Shown here in pieces: positions 9,028 to 14,650 of a stretch of 21,372 bases of DNA. This DNA is from JAAFIP01 sp043747295 (GTDB taxonomy: Bacteria; Pseudomonadota; Gammaproteobacteria; Burkholderiales; Burkholderiaceae_C): positions 1 to 21,372 of the forward strand of contig JAYTPK010000009.1 in assembly GCA_043747295.1 (NCBI GenBank), in the 5' to 3' direction. The notes beneath the pieces are model-generated. The model did no database searches and had not been told where the DNA came from. It worked only from the letters and a program-made list of their open reading frames with translations. The number at the start of each line of letters is the position of its first letter. Positions within the stretch are counted from its first letter, which is position 1. The position numbers and the translations under genes were made by a program.

Positions 9028-9035
9028 AGTGTCTG

Positions 9036-9041
9036 ATTATG
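9036..9041 (-). promoter_or_regulatory. Possible -10 box of the nuo operon
   Basis: The minus strand reads CATAAT here, five of six matches to TATAAT, ending 8 bases before the nuoA ATG. No good -35 hexamer is found at 16-18 bases upstream (TATGGT at 17). If used, the transcript would start about 2-3 bases before the start codon. This is a weak call; the operon could also be transcribed from further upstream, through the tRNA gene. Confidence 0.3.
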
Positions 9042-9078
9042 TGTCTATCGCCATCCGCACCATAGCAGATGGTCTTTC

Positions 9079-9092
9079 AGCGCATATGCGCT
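9079..9092 (-). other. Perfect 14-base palindrome between tRNA-Leu and nuoA
   Basis: AGCGCATATGCGCT is a perfect palindrome 4 bases beyond the 3' end of the tRNA. In RNA it could form a five-pair stem with the loop AUAU. No T-run follows, so it is unlikely to be an intrinsic terminator. It could be a tRNA trailer processing signal or a binding site for a dimeric regulator of nuo. The role is not visible from the sequence. Confidence 0.4.
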
Positions 9093-9096
9093 ATTT

Positions 9097-9181
9097 TGGT
9101 GCCGACGGCGAGACTCGAACTCGCACAGCTTTCGCCACTACCACCTCAAGATAGCGTGTCTACCAATTCCACCACGACGGC
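9097..9181 (-). tRNA. tRNA-Leu (anticodon GAG)
   Basis: The 85-base gene folds into a class II cloverleaf read on the minus strand. The 5' acceptor is GCCGTCG; the D arm has GGTAGACAC; the anticodon stem CTATC/GGTAG encloses the loop TTGAGGT with anticodon GAG. The variable arm is TGGCGAAAGCTGT, the T arm is GCGAG-TTCGAGT-CTCGC, the 3' acceptor is CGTCGGC, and the discriminator is A with an encoded CCA. It reads CUC and CUU leucine codons. Position 5 and position 68 are both U, an unpaired step inside the acceptor stem; all other stem positions pair. The gene lies between secG and nuoA on the same strand, preceded by a terminator. Confidence 0.95.
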
Positions 9182-9244
9182 ATTGTTTTTACTGTCTAAA
9201 AGCATGAGGATTAGCCAAATTTGGACAGCCCCCGAGTTTACCCT

Positions 9245-9280
9245 GAAAAAGCGCTTTTTCTCCCGAAGACAGCGCTTTTA
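9245..9280 (-). terminator. Predicted intrinsic terminator after secG
   Basis: On the minus strand AAAAGCGC (9279-9272) pairs with GCGCTTTT (9254-9247), and the stem continues directly into a run of five T. The loop of about 17 bases contains a small inner TCT...AGA pairing around TTCGGG. It lies 41 bases beyond the secG stop and ahead of the tRNA gene, so it would separate the tpiA-secG transcript from tRNA/nuo. The loop is long, so efficiency is uncertain. Confidence 0.6.
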
Positions 9281-9320
9281 GCTGGACAAATCTACACTAA
9301 GCCCCAGTGGGCTGTAGGGC

Positions 9321-9776
9321 TTACTTGGCTGCTGAGGCTGCGGCAGCTGGCGCAGGCGTTACAGCGGCTGGTGCAGTCACTGGGTTTGAACTGGTTGCAG
9401 GTGCGGCCGATGCTGTGGCGGGTGTAACCGCAGGTGTGTCACCCGAAGATGGTATCAACGCTGCACCAGAAGCGACGGGGGCTGGCGCAGGTGCGGTGGT
9501 AGCGGCTTTTTCAAGCACAGAATTCACGCCAGTGGGGCGCACGCCGCTGAAATAGGCCAAGCCCAAAGTGCAGACAAAAAACACAGCGGCCAACACGGCC
9601 GTGGCACGCGACATAAAGTTGGCGCTACCGCTCACACCCAGCAAGCTGCCTGAATTGCCCGAACCGAAGGCCGCGCCCATGTCGGCACCCTTGCCGTGCT
9701 GTACCAAAATCAGGCCAATCATGATGAGGGCGCTGAGCATTTGGATAGCGACTAATACGGTGGTAACGATTTGCAT
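9321..9776 (-). CDS. secG: Preprotein translocase subunit SecG
   Basis: Inner-membrane accessory subunit of the SecYEG protein-export channel. It has 151 residues. Two hydrophobic segments are visible, about 3-24 and 55-78, joined by the conserved loop LVQHGKGADMGAAFGSGNSGSLLGVSGSANFM. The remaining half, from about residue 85, is a low-complexity Ala/Pro/Thr/Ser tail (TTAPAPAPVASGAAL, PAPAAAASAAK), much longer than in E. coli SecG but common in Burkholderiales. A clear AGGAG lies 8 bases before the ATG. The gene follows tpiA by 75 bases, the common tpiA-secG pairing. Confidence 0.96.
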   Translation of the reverse strand: MQIVTTVLVAIQMLSALIMIGLILVQHGKGADMGAAFGSGNSGSLLGVSGSANFMSRATAVLAAVFFVCTLGLAYFSGVRPTGVNSVLEKAATTAPAPAPVASGAALIPSSGDTPAVTPATASAAPATSSNPVTAPAAVTPAPAAAASAAK

Positions 9777-9831
9777 AAATAAACTCCTGGATCTCTCGTC
9801 TGATTTAAATAAGGTTAATACTATGAATTTT

Positions 9832-9866
9832 ATAGCTGCTTGAGCAGTAAATTATTGGGCTGCAGC
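9832..9866 (+). repeat. Short dispersed repeat, copy A (overlaps tpiA 3' end)
   Basis: The plus strand reads ATAGCTGCTTGAGCAGTAAA followed by TTATTGGGCTGCAGC, matching the other copies at 10423, 13945 and (inverted) 19474 through most of their length. CTGC and GCAG form a four-pair stem around TTGA. It covers the tpiA stop codon and its last four codons or so, running antisense to that gene, and continues into the tpiA-secG gap. Confidence 0.7.
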
Positions 9867-10652
9867 AATAATTGTTAAAAAGTCTGGGGCTTTGAGTGAC
9901 GCGCCGCCAATCAAGCCGCCGTCAATATCGGGCTGCGCTAACAGCTCTTTAGCGTTGGCGGCGTTCATGCTGCCACCGTACAAAATTTTCACGCGTTCGG
10001 GCTGTTGGGTTGCAGCTTTGATCTGCGCGCGTAGCACAGCGTGCACAGCTTGCGCCATCTCAGGCGTAGCGGTTTTACCGGTGCCAATGGCCCACACAGG
10101 CTCATAAGCTACGACTATTTCGCTGATGCAGTGGCCATTGTCGTGGATGACGGCGGCCAGCTGGCGCTTAACCACTTCTTCGGTTTTGCCCTCTTCGCGC
10201 TCTGCCAGCGTCTCGCCTACGCACACGATGGGGGTGATGCCATTGGCCAAAGCTGATTTCGCTTTGAGGGACACCACAGCATCGGTCTCGCCATGGTATT
10301 GGCGGCGCTCCGAATGGCCTACGATAGCGTAGCGCACGTTAAATTCTTTCAGCATCGCGCCTGATGTCTCACCTGTGTACGCGCCGCTGGCGTGTGCGGA
10401 GATGTCTTGTGCTCCTAATTGCATAGCTGCATGAGCAGTAGATACTTGGACTACAGGGCTATTTTGTTGGTAAACCAAGCTTGCTAGCTGCGCTAGGTAG
10501 GCTGCAGGCACGCACACTGCCACATCACAGCCAGCCGAAGGCGCACTGGCTAGGCCCTGTGCAATCGCATCGACCAAAGCTTGGTTAGCAGCCAAGCCAC
10601 CGTTCATTTTCCAGTTGCCTGCGATCAGCTTTTTCATGCCGGGCTTGTTCAT
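9852..10652 (-). CDS. tpiA: Triosephosphate isomerase
   Basis: Interconverts dihydroxyacetone phosphate and glyceraldehyde 3-phosphate in cytosolic glycolysis and gluconeogenesis. The catalytic residues are K15 in GNWKMNGG, H113 in VGHSERRQYHGE and E184 in AYEPVWAIGTGKTA; the phosphate-binding loop YGGSMNAAN and the LIGGASL strand are present. I chose the ATG at 10652 because GGAG stands 6 bases before it and it overlaps the upstream stop by four bases; an internal ATG gives MKKLIAGNWKMN. The protein has 266 residues, about 12-15 more than usual. The extra length is in the stretch QNSPVVQVSTAHAAM (63-77), encoded by a dispersed repeat copy, between SLV and LGAQDIS. Active-site motifs are intact, so it is probably functional. 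Confidence 0.97.
   Translation of the reverse strand: MNKPGMKKLIAGNWKMNGGLAANQALVDAIAQGLASAPSAGCDVAVCVPAAYLAQLASLVYQQNSPVVQVSTAHAAMQLGAQDISAHASGAYTGETSGAMLKEFNVRYAIVGHSERRQYHGETDAVVSLKAKSALANGITPIVCVGETLAEREEGKTEEVVKRQLAAVIHDNGHCISEIVVAYEPVWAIGTGKTATPEMAQAVHAVLRAQIKAATQQPERVKILYGGSMNAANAKELLAQPDIDGGLIGGASLKAPDFLTIIAAAQ
10423..10466 (+). repeat. Short dispersed repeat, copy B (in frame inside tpiA)
   Basis: The plus strand begins ATAGCTGCATGAGCAGTAGA, continues TACTTGGACTACAGGGCTAT and ends TTTG. It matches copy D (minus strand, 19474-19431) at 35 of 44 positions by my count without gaps. CTGC/GCAG form an inner stem around ATGA, and the ends ATAGC/GCTAT are complementary. It lies antisense to tpiA but keeps the tpiA frame open, encoding residues about 63-77 on the minus strand. 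Confidence 0.8.
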
Positions 10653-11695
10653 GCTTTGCTCCAGTCCAGCACGATCTTGCCGATGTGCTGGTTGGTCTCC
10701 ATCAGCGCATGGGATGCGGCCGCATCTTGCGGGGCAAACACGCTGTGGATGACGGTTTTAATTTTGCCTGCTTCGATCAGTGGCCACACGTTTTTAAGCA
10801 ACGCTTGCGCAATGTCGGTTTTAAACGCAATCGGGCGTGGTCGCAGCGTGGAGCCGGTAATTTGCAAGCGGCGGCGCAGCACCATCCCCGCGTTGAACTG
10901 CGCGTCCACACCGCCTTGCACGGCGATGATGACCAAGCGGCCGTCTTCGGCCAAACACTCGATCTCGCGGGCTACGTAGCTGCCCGCCACCATGTCCAGG
11001 ATGACATTGACTCCGCTGACAGGCGCGTTAGACAGCATGCCGCCCTGCCCTGCAGCGGCCTTAGCAGCATTACCGGTGATACGTTTGACTTCTTCTACAA
11101 AGTCATGCGTTTTGTAATTGATAGCGTGGTCTGCACCTAGCTTGATACACGCGACGCATTTTTCGTCGCTGCCTGCGGTAGCAATCACCTTAGCGCCAAG
11201 GGCTTTGGCCATTTGAATAGCTGTTACGCCAATGCCGCTGGTACCGCCTTGAATCAGCAAGGTCTCGCCTGCCTGCAAGCGCGCGCGGTCAAACACATTG
11301 CTCCACACGGTAAAAAATGTCTCGGGTAGCGTGGCCGCTTCTAGGTCGCTCATGCCTTTGGGCACGGGCAGGCACTGGCCCACTGGTGCGGCACATAGCT
11401 GCGCGTAGCCACCACCTGCCACCAGCGCACACACACGCTCGCCTATGCTCAATCCTGCAGCTTGCATTGCCGCTGCGTCGCCGCCCACAATAGTGCCGGC
11501 AACCTCTAAGCCCGGTAAATCTGACGTGCCCGGCGGCACAGGGTACAGCCCCGAGCGCTGCAGCACGTCAGGCCGGTTAATGCCGGATGCCGACACTTTG
11601 ATCAACACCTCGCCCGCGCCCGCAACTGCATCGGGGCGGGTGCCCAAACGCAGCACACTGGGTGCGCCAAAAGAGGTGATTTCAACAGCTTTCAT
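10649..11695 (-). CDS. NAD(P)H quinone oxidoreductase, MDR/zeta-crystallin (PIG3) type
   Basis: Medium-chain dehydrogenase/reductase that likely reduces quinones with NADPH in the cytosol. It has 348 residues. The N-terminal GroES-like half contains GEVLIKVSASGINRPDVLQRSGLYPVPPG and DLPGLEVAGTI, characteristic of the PIG3-type quinone oxidoreductase group. The Rossmann motif GGTSGIGVTAIQMAKALGAKVIATAGSDEK is near residues 153-182. No catalytic or structural zinc cysteine set is visible, as expected for this zinc-free group. A stretch NAAKAAAGQGGMLSNAPVS sits between the VKRITG and GVNVILDMV elements and looks like an insertion of about 15-18 residues. It is coupled to tpiA by an ATGA overlap at 10649-10652. 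The exact substrate cannot be told from sequence. Confidence 0.9.
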   Translation of the reverse strand: MKAVEITSFGAPSVLRLGTRPDAVAGAGEVLIKVSASGINRPDVLQRSGLYPVPPGTSDLPGLEVAGTIVGGDAAAMQAAGLSIGERVCALVAGGGYAQLCAAPVGQCLPVPKGMSDLEAATLPETFFTVWSNVFDRARLQAGETLLIQGGTSGIGVTAIQMAKALGAKVIATAGSDEKCVACIKLGADHAINYKTHDFVEEVKRITGNAAKAAAGQGGMLSNAPVSGVNVILDMVAGSYVAREIECLAEDGRLVIIAVQGGVDAQFNAGMVLRRRLQITGSTLRPRPIAFKTDIAQALLKNVWPLIEAGKIKTVIHSVFAPQDAAASHALMETNQHIGKIVLDWSKA

Positions 11696-11714
11696 GGTGG
11701 TCTATTCAACTTTG

Positions 11715-11788
11715 CGTTCACTCTGAGCTTGTCGAAGGGTTCTTACGCAACAAATTGCATGAAGGCTTCGGCAGGCTCAGCCCGAACG
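11715..11788. repeat. REP-type inverted pair between pnp and the quinone oxidoreductase gene
   Basis: One arm, 11715-11738, contains CTCTGAGCTTGTCGAAGG; the other, 11765-11788, contains GCTTCGGCAGGCTCAGCCCG and is its approximate reverse complement over about 24 bases. The arms are separated by 26 bases. The core CTGAGCTTGTCGAAG type is one I recall as a widespread extragenic palindromic sequence in proteobacteria, here as an inverted pair like a BIME. Placed 13 bases after the pnp stop on the transcribed strand, it could form a long 3' stem-loop that protects or ends the pnp message. There is no T-run. Confidence 0.8.
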
Positions 11789-11800
11789 GGCGTTGTCACA

Positions 11801-13918
11801 TTACTGCTGCTGTTGGTCTTGTGCAGGACGGTCTAGCAGCGCGCGCATGGACAGCTTGACGCGGCCTTTTTCGTCCAGCTCCATCACTTTGACTTTGACG
11901 ATCTGGCCTTCGGCCAACACGTCGGTCACTTTGTTGATGCGCTCATGGCTGATCTGGCTGATGTGCAGCAAACCGTCTTTGCCTGGCAGCAAGTTGACCA
12001 ATGCACCGAAGTCGAGGATCTTGGTGATGGCACCTTCATAGATTTTGCCAATTTCCACATCAGCAGTAATTGCCAAGATGCGGCGCTTGGCCTCATCTGC
12101 CTTGGCAGAGTCGGTGGACGCGATGGTGATGGTGCCATCTTCGTCGATGTTGATCTGCGTGCCGGTTTCTTCGGTGAGTGCGCGAATGACTGCGCCGCCC
12201 TTGCCGATGACATCACGGATCTTCTCGGGGTTGATCTTCATGGTGAACATCTTGGGTGCAAAGTTAGACACCTCGGTCTTCGCCTCGCCCATGGCGTTTT
12301 GCATTTCACCCAAGATGTGCATGCGCGCTTCTTTAGCCTGTGCCAATGCCACTTGCATGATCTCTTTGGTGATGCCCTGAATTTTGATGTCCATTTGCAG
12401 CGCGGTAATACCGTTGGTAGTGCCCGCGACTTTAAAGTCCATATCGCCTAGGTGATCTTCGTCGCCCAAGATGTCGGTCAACACCGCAAAACGGTTGCCG
12501 TCTTTGATCAAGCCCATTGCGATACCAGCAACATGCGCCTTCAATGGCACGCCAGCGTCCATCATCGACAAACAGCCGCCGCAGACCGAAGCCATCGACG
12601 AGGAGCCGTTAGATTCGGTGATTTCAGACACCACGCGCAGCGTGTACGGAAACTCTTCTTTGGTCGGCAACACGGCCACGAGCGCACGCTTGGCCAAACG
12701 GCCGTGGCCGATTTCGCGGCGCTTTGGTGTGCCTACACGGCCGGTTTCGCCAGTGGCAAACGGAGGCATGTTGTAGTGGAATATGAAGCTGTCATGGAAC
12801 TCGCCAGACAATGCGTCGATGCGCTGTGCATCACGGTCAGTGCCCAAGGTGGTGACCACCAAAGCCTGCGTCTCGCCGCGCGTAAACAGGGCAGAGCCGT
12901 GGGTGCGTGGCAGCACGCCGTTGCGAATTTCGATCGGGCGCACGGTGCGCGTGTCGCGGCCATCGATGCGTGGCTCGCCTGCCAAAATTTGGCTGCGAAC
13001 CAAGCCTGCTTCGATGTCAAACAACATGGACTCGACTTTGACGCTGTCAAACTCAGTGCCAGCGGCTTTCAAATCAGCCATGACTTCAGCGTAAGCTGTG
13101 CGGCAAGCTTGCGTACGCGCTTGCTTGTTGCGCAGCTGGTACGCAGCGGCCAATTTAGCCTGCGCAAAACCGCCTACTTTGGCGATCAATGGCTCGTCTT
13201 TGGCTGGGGCTTTCCAGTCCCAAGCTGGTTTGCCAGCGTCTTTGACCAATTCATGGATAGCGTTGATCGCCACTTTGCTTTGCTCATGGCCAAACACAAT
13301 GCCGCCTAGCATGATGTCTTCGCCCAACTGCTTGGCTTCTGATTCCACCATCAGTACAGCGGCTTCGGTGCCCGCTACGATCAAGTCCATCTGGCTGTCG
13401 ACTAGCTGGGTGTTACTCGGGTTGAGCACATACTCGCCGTTGATATAGGCCACGCGTGCAGCGCCGATGGGGCCTGCAAACGGGATACCGCTGATAGCCA
13501 GCGCAGCGCTGGTAGCAATCAGCGCCGGGATGTCCCCCAGCACATCAGGATTCAGCGACACGGTGTGGATAACGACCTGCACTTCGTTGTAAAAACCTTC
13601 AGGGAACAGCGGGCGAATCGGGCGGTCGATCAGGCGGCTGGTCAAGGTTTCAAATTCGCTAGGCTTAGCTTCGCGCTTGAAAAAACTGCCGGGGATTTTG
13701 CCTGCAGCGTAGGTTTTTTCAAGGTAATCGACTGTCAGCGGGAAGAAGTCTTGACCGGCTTTAGCGGTTTTAGAACCTACTACGGTGGCCAAAACTACGG
13801 TGCCGTCCATGTCCAGCAGCACGGCGCCGCCAGCTTGGCGAGCGATTTCGCCAGTTTCCATTTTGACGGTATGGTTGCCCCATTTAAAGGTCTTGGTCAC
13901 TTTGTTAAATATACTCAT
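11801..13918 (-). CDS. pnp: Polyribonucleotide nucleotidyltransferase (PNPase)
   Basis: Phosphorolytic 3'-to-5' exoribonuclease, a trimer and core of RNA decay. It has 705 residues. Two RNase PH domains are visible: one at the N-terminus (WGNHTVKMETGEIARQAGGAVL, residues about 14-35) and the second starting near NGVLPRTHGSALFTRGETQAL. The catalytic region reads GDMDFKVAGTTNGITALQMDIKIQG, with the two aspartates expected for metal binding. A KH domain follows (IRDVIGKGGAVIRALTEETG), then an S1 domain (IYEGAITKILDFGALVNLLPGKDGLLHISQIS), ending with KLSMRALLDRP and a Gln-rich tail. The start at 13918 has AGGA 8 bases upstream. It follows rpsO, but with a terminator, a predicted promoter and a hairpin in between. 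Confidence 0.98.
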   Translation of the reverse strand: MSIFNKVTKTFKWGNHTVKMETGEIARQAGGAVLLDMDGTVVLATVVGSKTAKAGQDFFPLTVDYLEKTYAAGKIPGSFFKREAKPSEFETLTSRLIDRPIRPLFPEGFYNEVQVVIHTVSLNPDVLGDIPALIATSAALAISGIPFAGPIGAARVAYINGEYVLNPSNTQLVDSQMDLIVAGTEAAVLMVESEAKQLGEDIMLGGIVFGHEQSKVAINAIHELVKDAGKPAWDWKAPAKDEPLIAKVGGFAQAKLAAAYQLRNKQARTQACRTAYAEVMADLKAAGTEFDSVKVESMLFDIEAGLVRSQILAGEPRIDGRDTRTVRPIEIRNGVLPRTHGSALFTRGETQALVVTTLGTDRDAQRIDALSGEFHDSFIFHYNMPPFATGETGRVGTPKRREIGHGRLAKRALVAVLPTKEEFPYTLRVVSEITESNGSSSMASVCGGCLSMMDAGVPLKAHVAGIAMGLIKDGNRFAVLTDILGDEDHLGDMDFKVAGTTNGITALQMDIKIQGITKEIMQVALAQAKEARMHILGEMQNAMGEAKTEVSNFAPKMFTMKINPEKIRDVIGKGGAVIRALTEETGTQINIDEDGTITIASTDSAKADEAKRRILAITADVEIGKIYEGAITKILDFGALVNLLPGKDGLLHISQISHERINKVTDVLAEGQIVKVKVMELDEKGRVKLSMRALLDRPAQDQQQQ

Positions 13919-13944
13919 CGTGTTTCCTAATTACTATTATTTTG

Positions 13945-13980
13945 ATAGCTACCTGAGTAGTAAATACTTGGACTACAGGC
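13945..13980 (+). repeat. Short dispersed repeat, copy C (pnp leader)
   Basis: The plus strand begins ATAGCTACCTGAGTAGTAAA and continues TACTTGGACTACAGGC, matching copy B at 31 of 36 positions by my count. Compared with copies A and B, CTGC/GCAG has become CTAC/GTAG: both partners of one pair have changed and the stem is kept. It lies 27 bases upstream of the pnp start, inside the presumed leader and antisense to it. Confidence 0.78.
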
Positions 13981-14051
13981 AGATATCGCTCCTAAAAGGC
14001 ACATTCCCTGTACCCAAGGGTCGAGGTTGCAAATCAGAACACGATGCCATC

Positions 14052-14084
14052 CCAGAGAAAGTTTGCAAATCACACTTTCTTTGG
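14052..14084 (-). other. Stem-loop at the start of the pnp leader
   Basis: Bases 14052-14062 (CCAGAGAAAGT) and 14074-14084 (ACTTTCTTTGG) are complementary over 11 positions, with one A:C mismatch when read as minus-strand RNA, around an 11-base loop. It lies just downstream of the predicted pnp -10 box. In E. coli the pnp leader forms a double-stranded region that RNase III cuts before PNPase represses itself; a similar role here is an inference from position. Confidence 0.5.
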
Positions 14085-14085
14085 A

Positions 14086-14115
14086 ATGACACAGCTTCAG
14101 CTCTGTTTTTGTCAA
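14086..14115 (-). promoter_or_regulatory. Predicted sigma-70 promoter for pnp
   Basis: On the minus strand TTGACA (14115-14110) is a perfect -35 hexamer. TGTCAT (14091-14086) matches four of six -10 positions at a spacing of 18. It stands directly after the rpsO terminator, where a promoter for pnp is expected if the terminator is efficient. Transcription would start near 14079 and give a leader of about 160 bases that holds the stem-loop and repeat copy C. Confidence 0.5.
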
Positions 14116-14123
14116 CTCCGAAG

Positions 14124-14162
14124 TAAAAAACGCCTGAGCTAGGTCACTAACTCAGGCGTTTT
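14124..14162 (-). terminator. Intrinsic terminator after rpsO
   Basis: AACGCCTGAG (14160-14151) and CTCAGGCGTT (14138-14129) form a perfect ten-pair GC-rich stem around a 12-base loop, followed on the minus strand by a run of six T. It begins 19 bases beyond the rpsO stop. The plus strand also has TTTT after the stem, so it could work in both directions. It is the clearest terminator in the window. Confidence 0.92.
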
Positions 14163-14178
14163 ATGCATTGCCAATCAA

Positions 14179-14442
14179 TTACTTACGCAGGCCTAGTTTG
14201 GCAATCAGCGCGGTGTAACGGTCAGCGTCTTTTTTCTTCAAGTAAGCCAACAAGCTCTTACGGCTGTTGACCATACGCAGCAAGCCGCGACGACCGTGGT
14301 GGTCTTTGGCATGCAGTTTAAAGTGGGGGGCCAGCTCGTTGATACGGGCGGTTAAAAGCGCAACTTGCACTTCTGGGCTACCGGTGTCACCGGCTTTGCG
14401 GGCATTGCCCTTGACGACTTCAGCTTTGGTTGCTGTCAACAT
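14179..14442 (-). CDS. rpsO: 30S ribosomal protein S15
   Basis: Primary 16S rRNA-binding protein of the small subunit platform, also needed for the B4 bridge to the 50S subunit. It has 87 residues, close to the usual 88-89. Family stretches are DTGSPEVQVALLTARINEL near residues 19-37, LHAKDHHGRRGLLRMVNSRKSLLAYLKKKD, the rRNA-binding helices, and the ending ALIAKLGLRK. AAGGA stands about 8 bases before the ATG. It is preceded by a leader of about 120 bases with a TATAAT box, and is followed by a strong terminator, so it may be transcribed largely on its own. S15 often represses its own translation by binding its leader; the inverted repeats there fit that but are not proof. Confidence 0.98.
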   Translation of the reverse strand: MLTATKAEVVKGNARKAGDTGSPEVQVALLTARINELAPHFKLHAKDHHGRRGLLRMVNSRKSLLAYLKKKDADRYTALIAKLGLRK

Positions 14443-14567
14443 AGATAAATTCCTTTAAAATCAACCACTTGCATGAGATTATCACAATGCAAATGGACAC
14501 TTGCGTACGCCAGTGGAATTACCGACGCCGTGCTTACCTCCTTGGATGTGAATCCGCGAAGCCCTCA
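14443..14567 (-). promoter_or_regulatory. Structured 5' leader of rpsO
   Basis: Between the -10 box and the start codon lie about 125 bases without a convincing gene. They include a perfect internal AAGGAGGT (about 14533-14540) with no start codon at proper distance. CACTGGCGTACGCAAGTG (14497-14514) is a near-perfect palindrome, and TTGCAT...ATGCAA (about 14471-14494) forms a second inverted repeat just upstream of the rpsO Shine-Dalgarno. A TGTGATAAT extended -10-like string (14486-14478) sits in the second loop and could be a nearer promoter. The layout suggests a regulatory leader, possibly for S15 feedback. Confidence 0.45.
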
Positions 14568-14573
14568 ATTATA
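14568..14573 (-). promoter_or_regulatory. Predicted -10 box of the rpsO promoter
   Basis: The minus strand reads GGGC-TATAAT-TGAGGG, a perfect -10 hexamer about 125 bases upstream of the rpsO start. The -35 region at 17 bases (ATGCGA) is a weak match. It lies in the gap after the M16 peptidase gene, for which I see no convincing terminator. Confidence 0.6.
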
Positions 14574-14650
14574 GCCCGAGATAGCTAAGCTCGCATAGCG
14601 TAGTCATGCTGCAATATTTATCGTAAATTATCTGGCGAAGAAATTTATGT

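Noticed and set aside
9295..9325. AAGCCC...GGGCTT hairpin overlapping the secG stop as a terminator
   Set aside because: It is a seven-pair stem but no T-run follows. The AAAAGCGC stem at 9245-9280 is the better terminator.
12452..13309. Open frame of 285 codons on the plus strand opposite pnp
   Set aside because: It is long only because pnp is GC-rich with few antisense stops. The composition (many His/Cys/Arg) is typical of antisense frames, and no motif is visible.
14580..14610. ATAGCTAAGCTCGC between the M16 gene and rpsO as a fifth repeat copy
   Set aside because: It shares only ATAGCT with the family and lacks the TACTTGGACTAC core.
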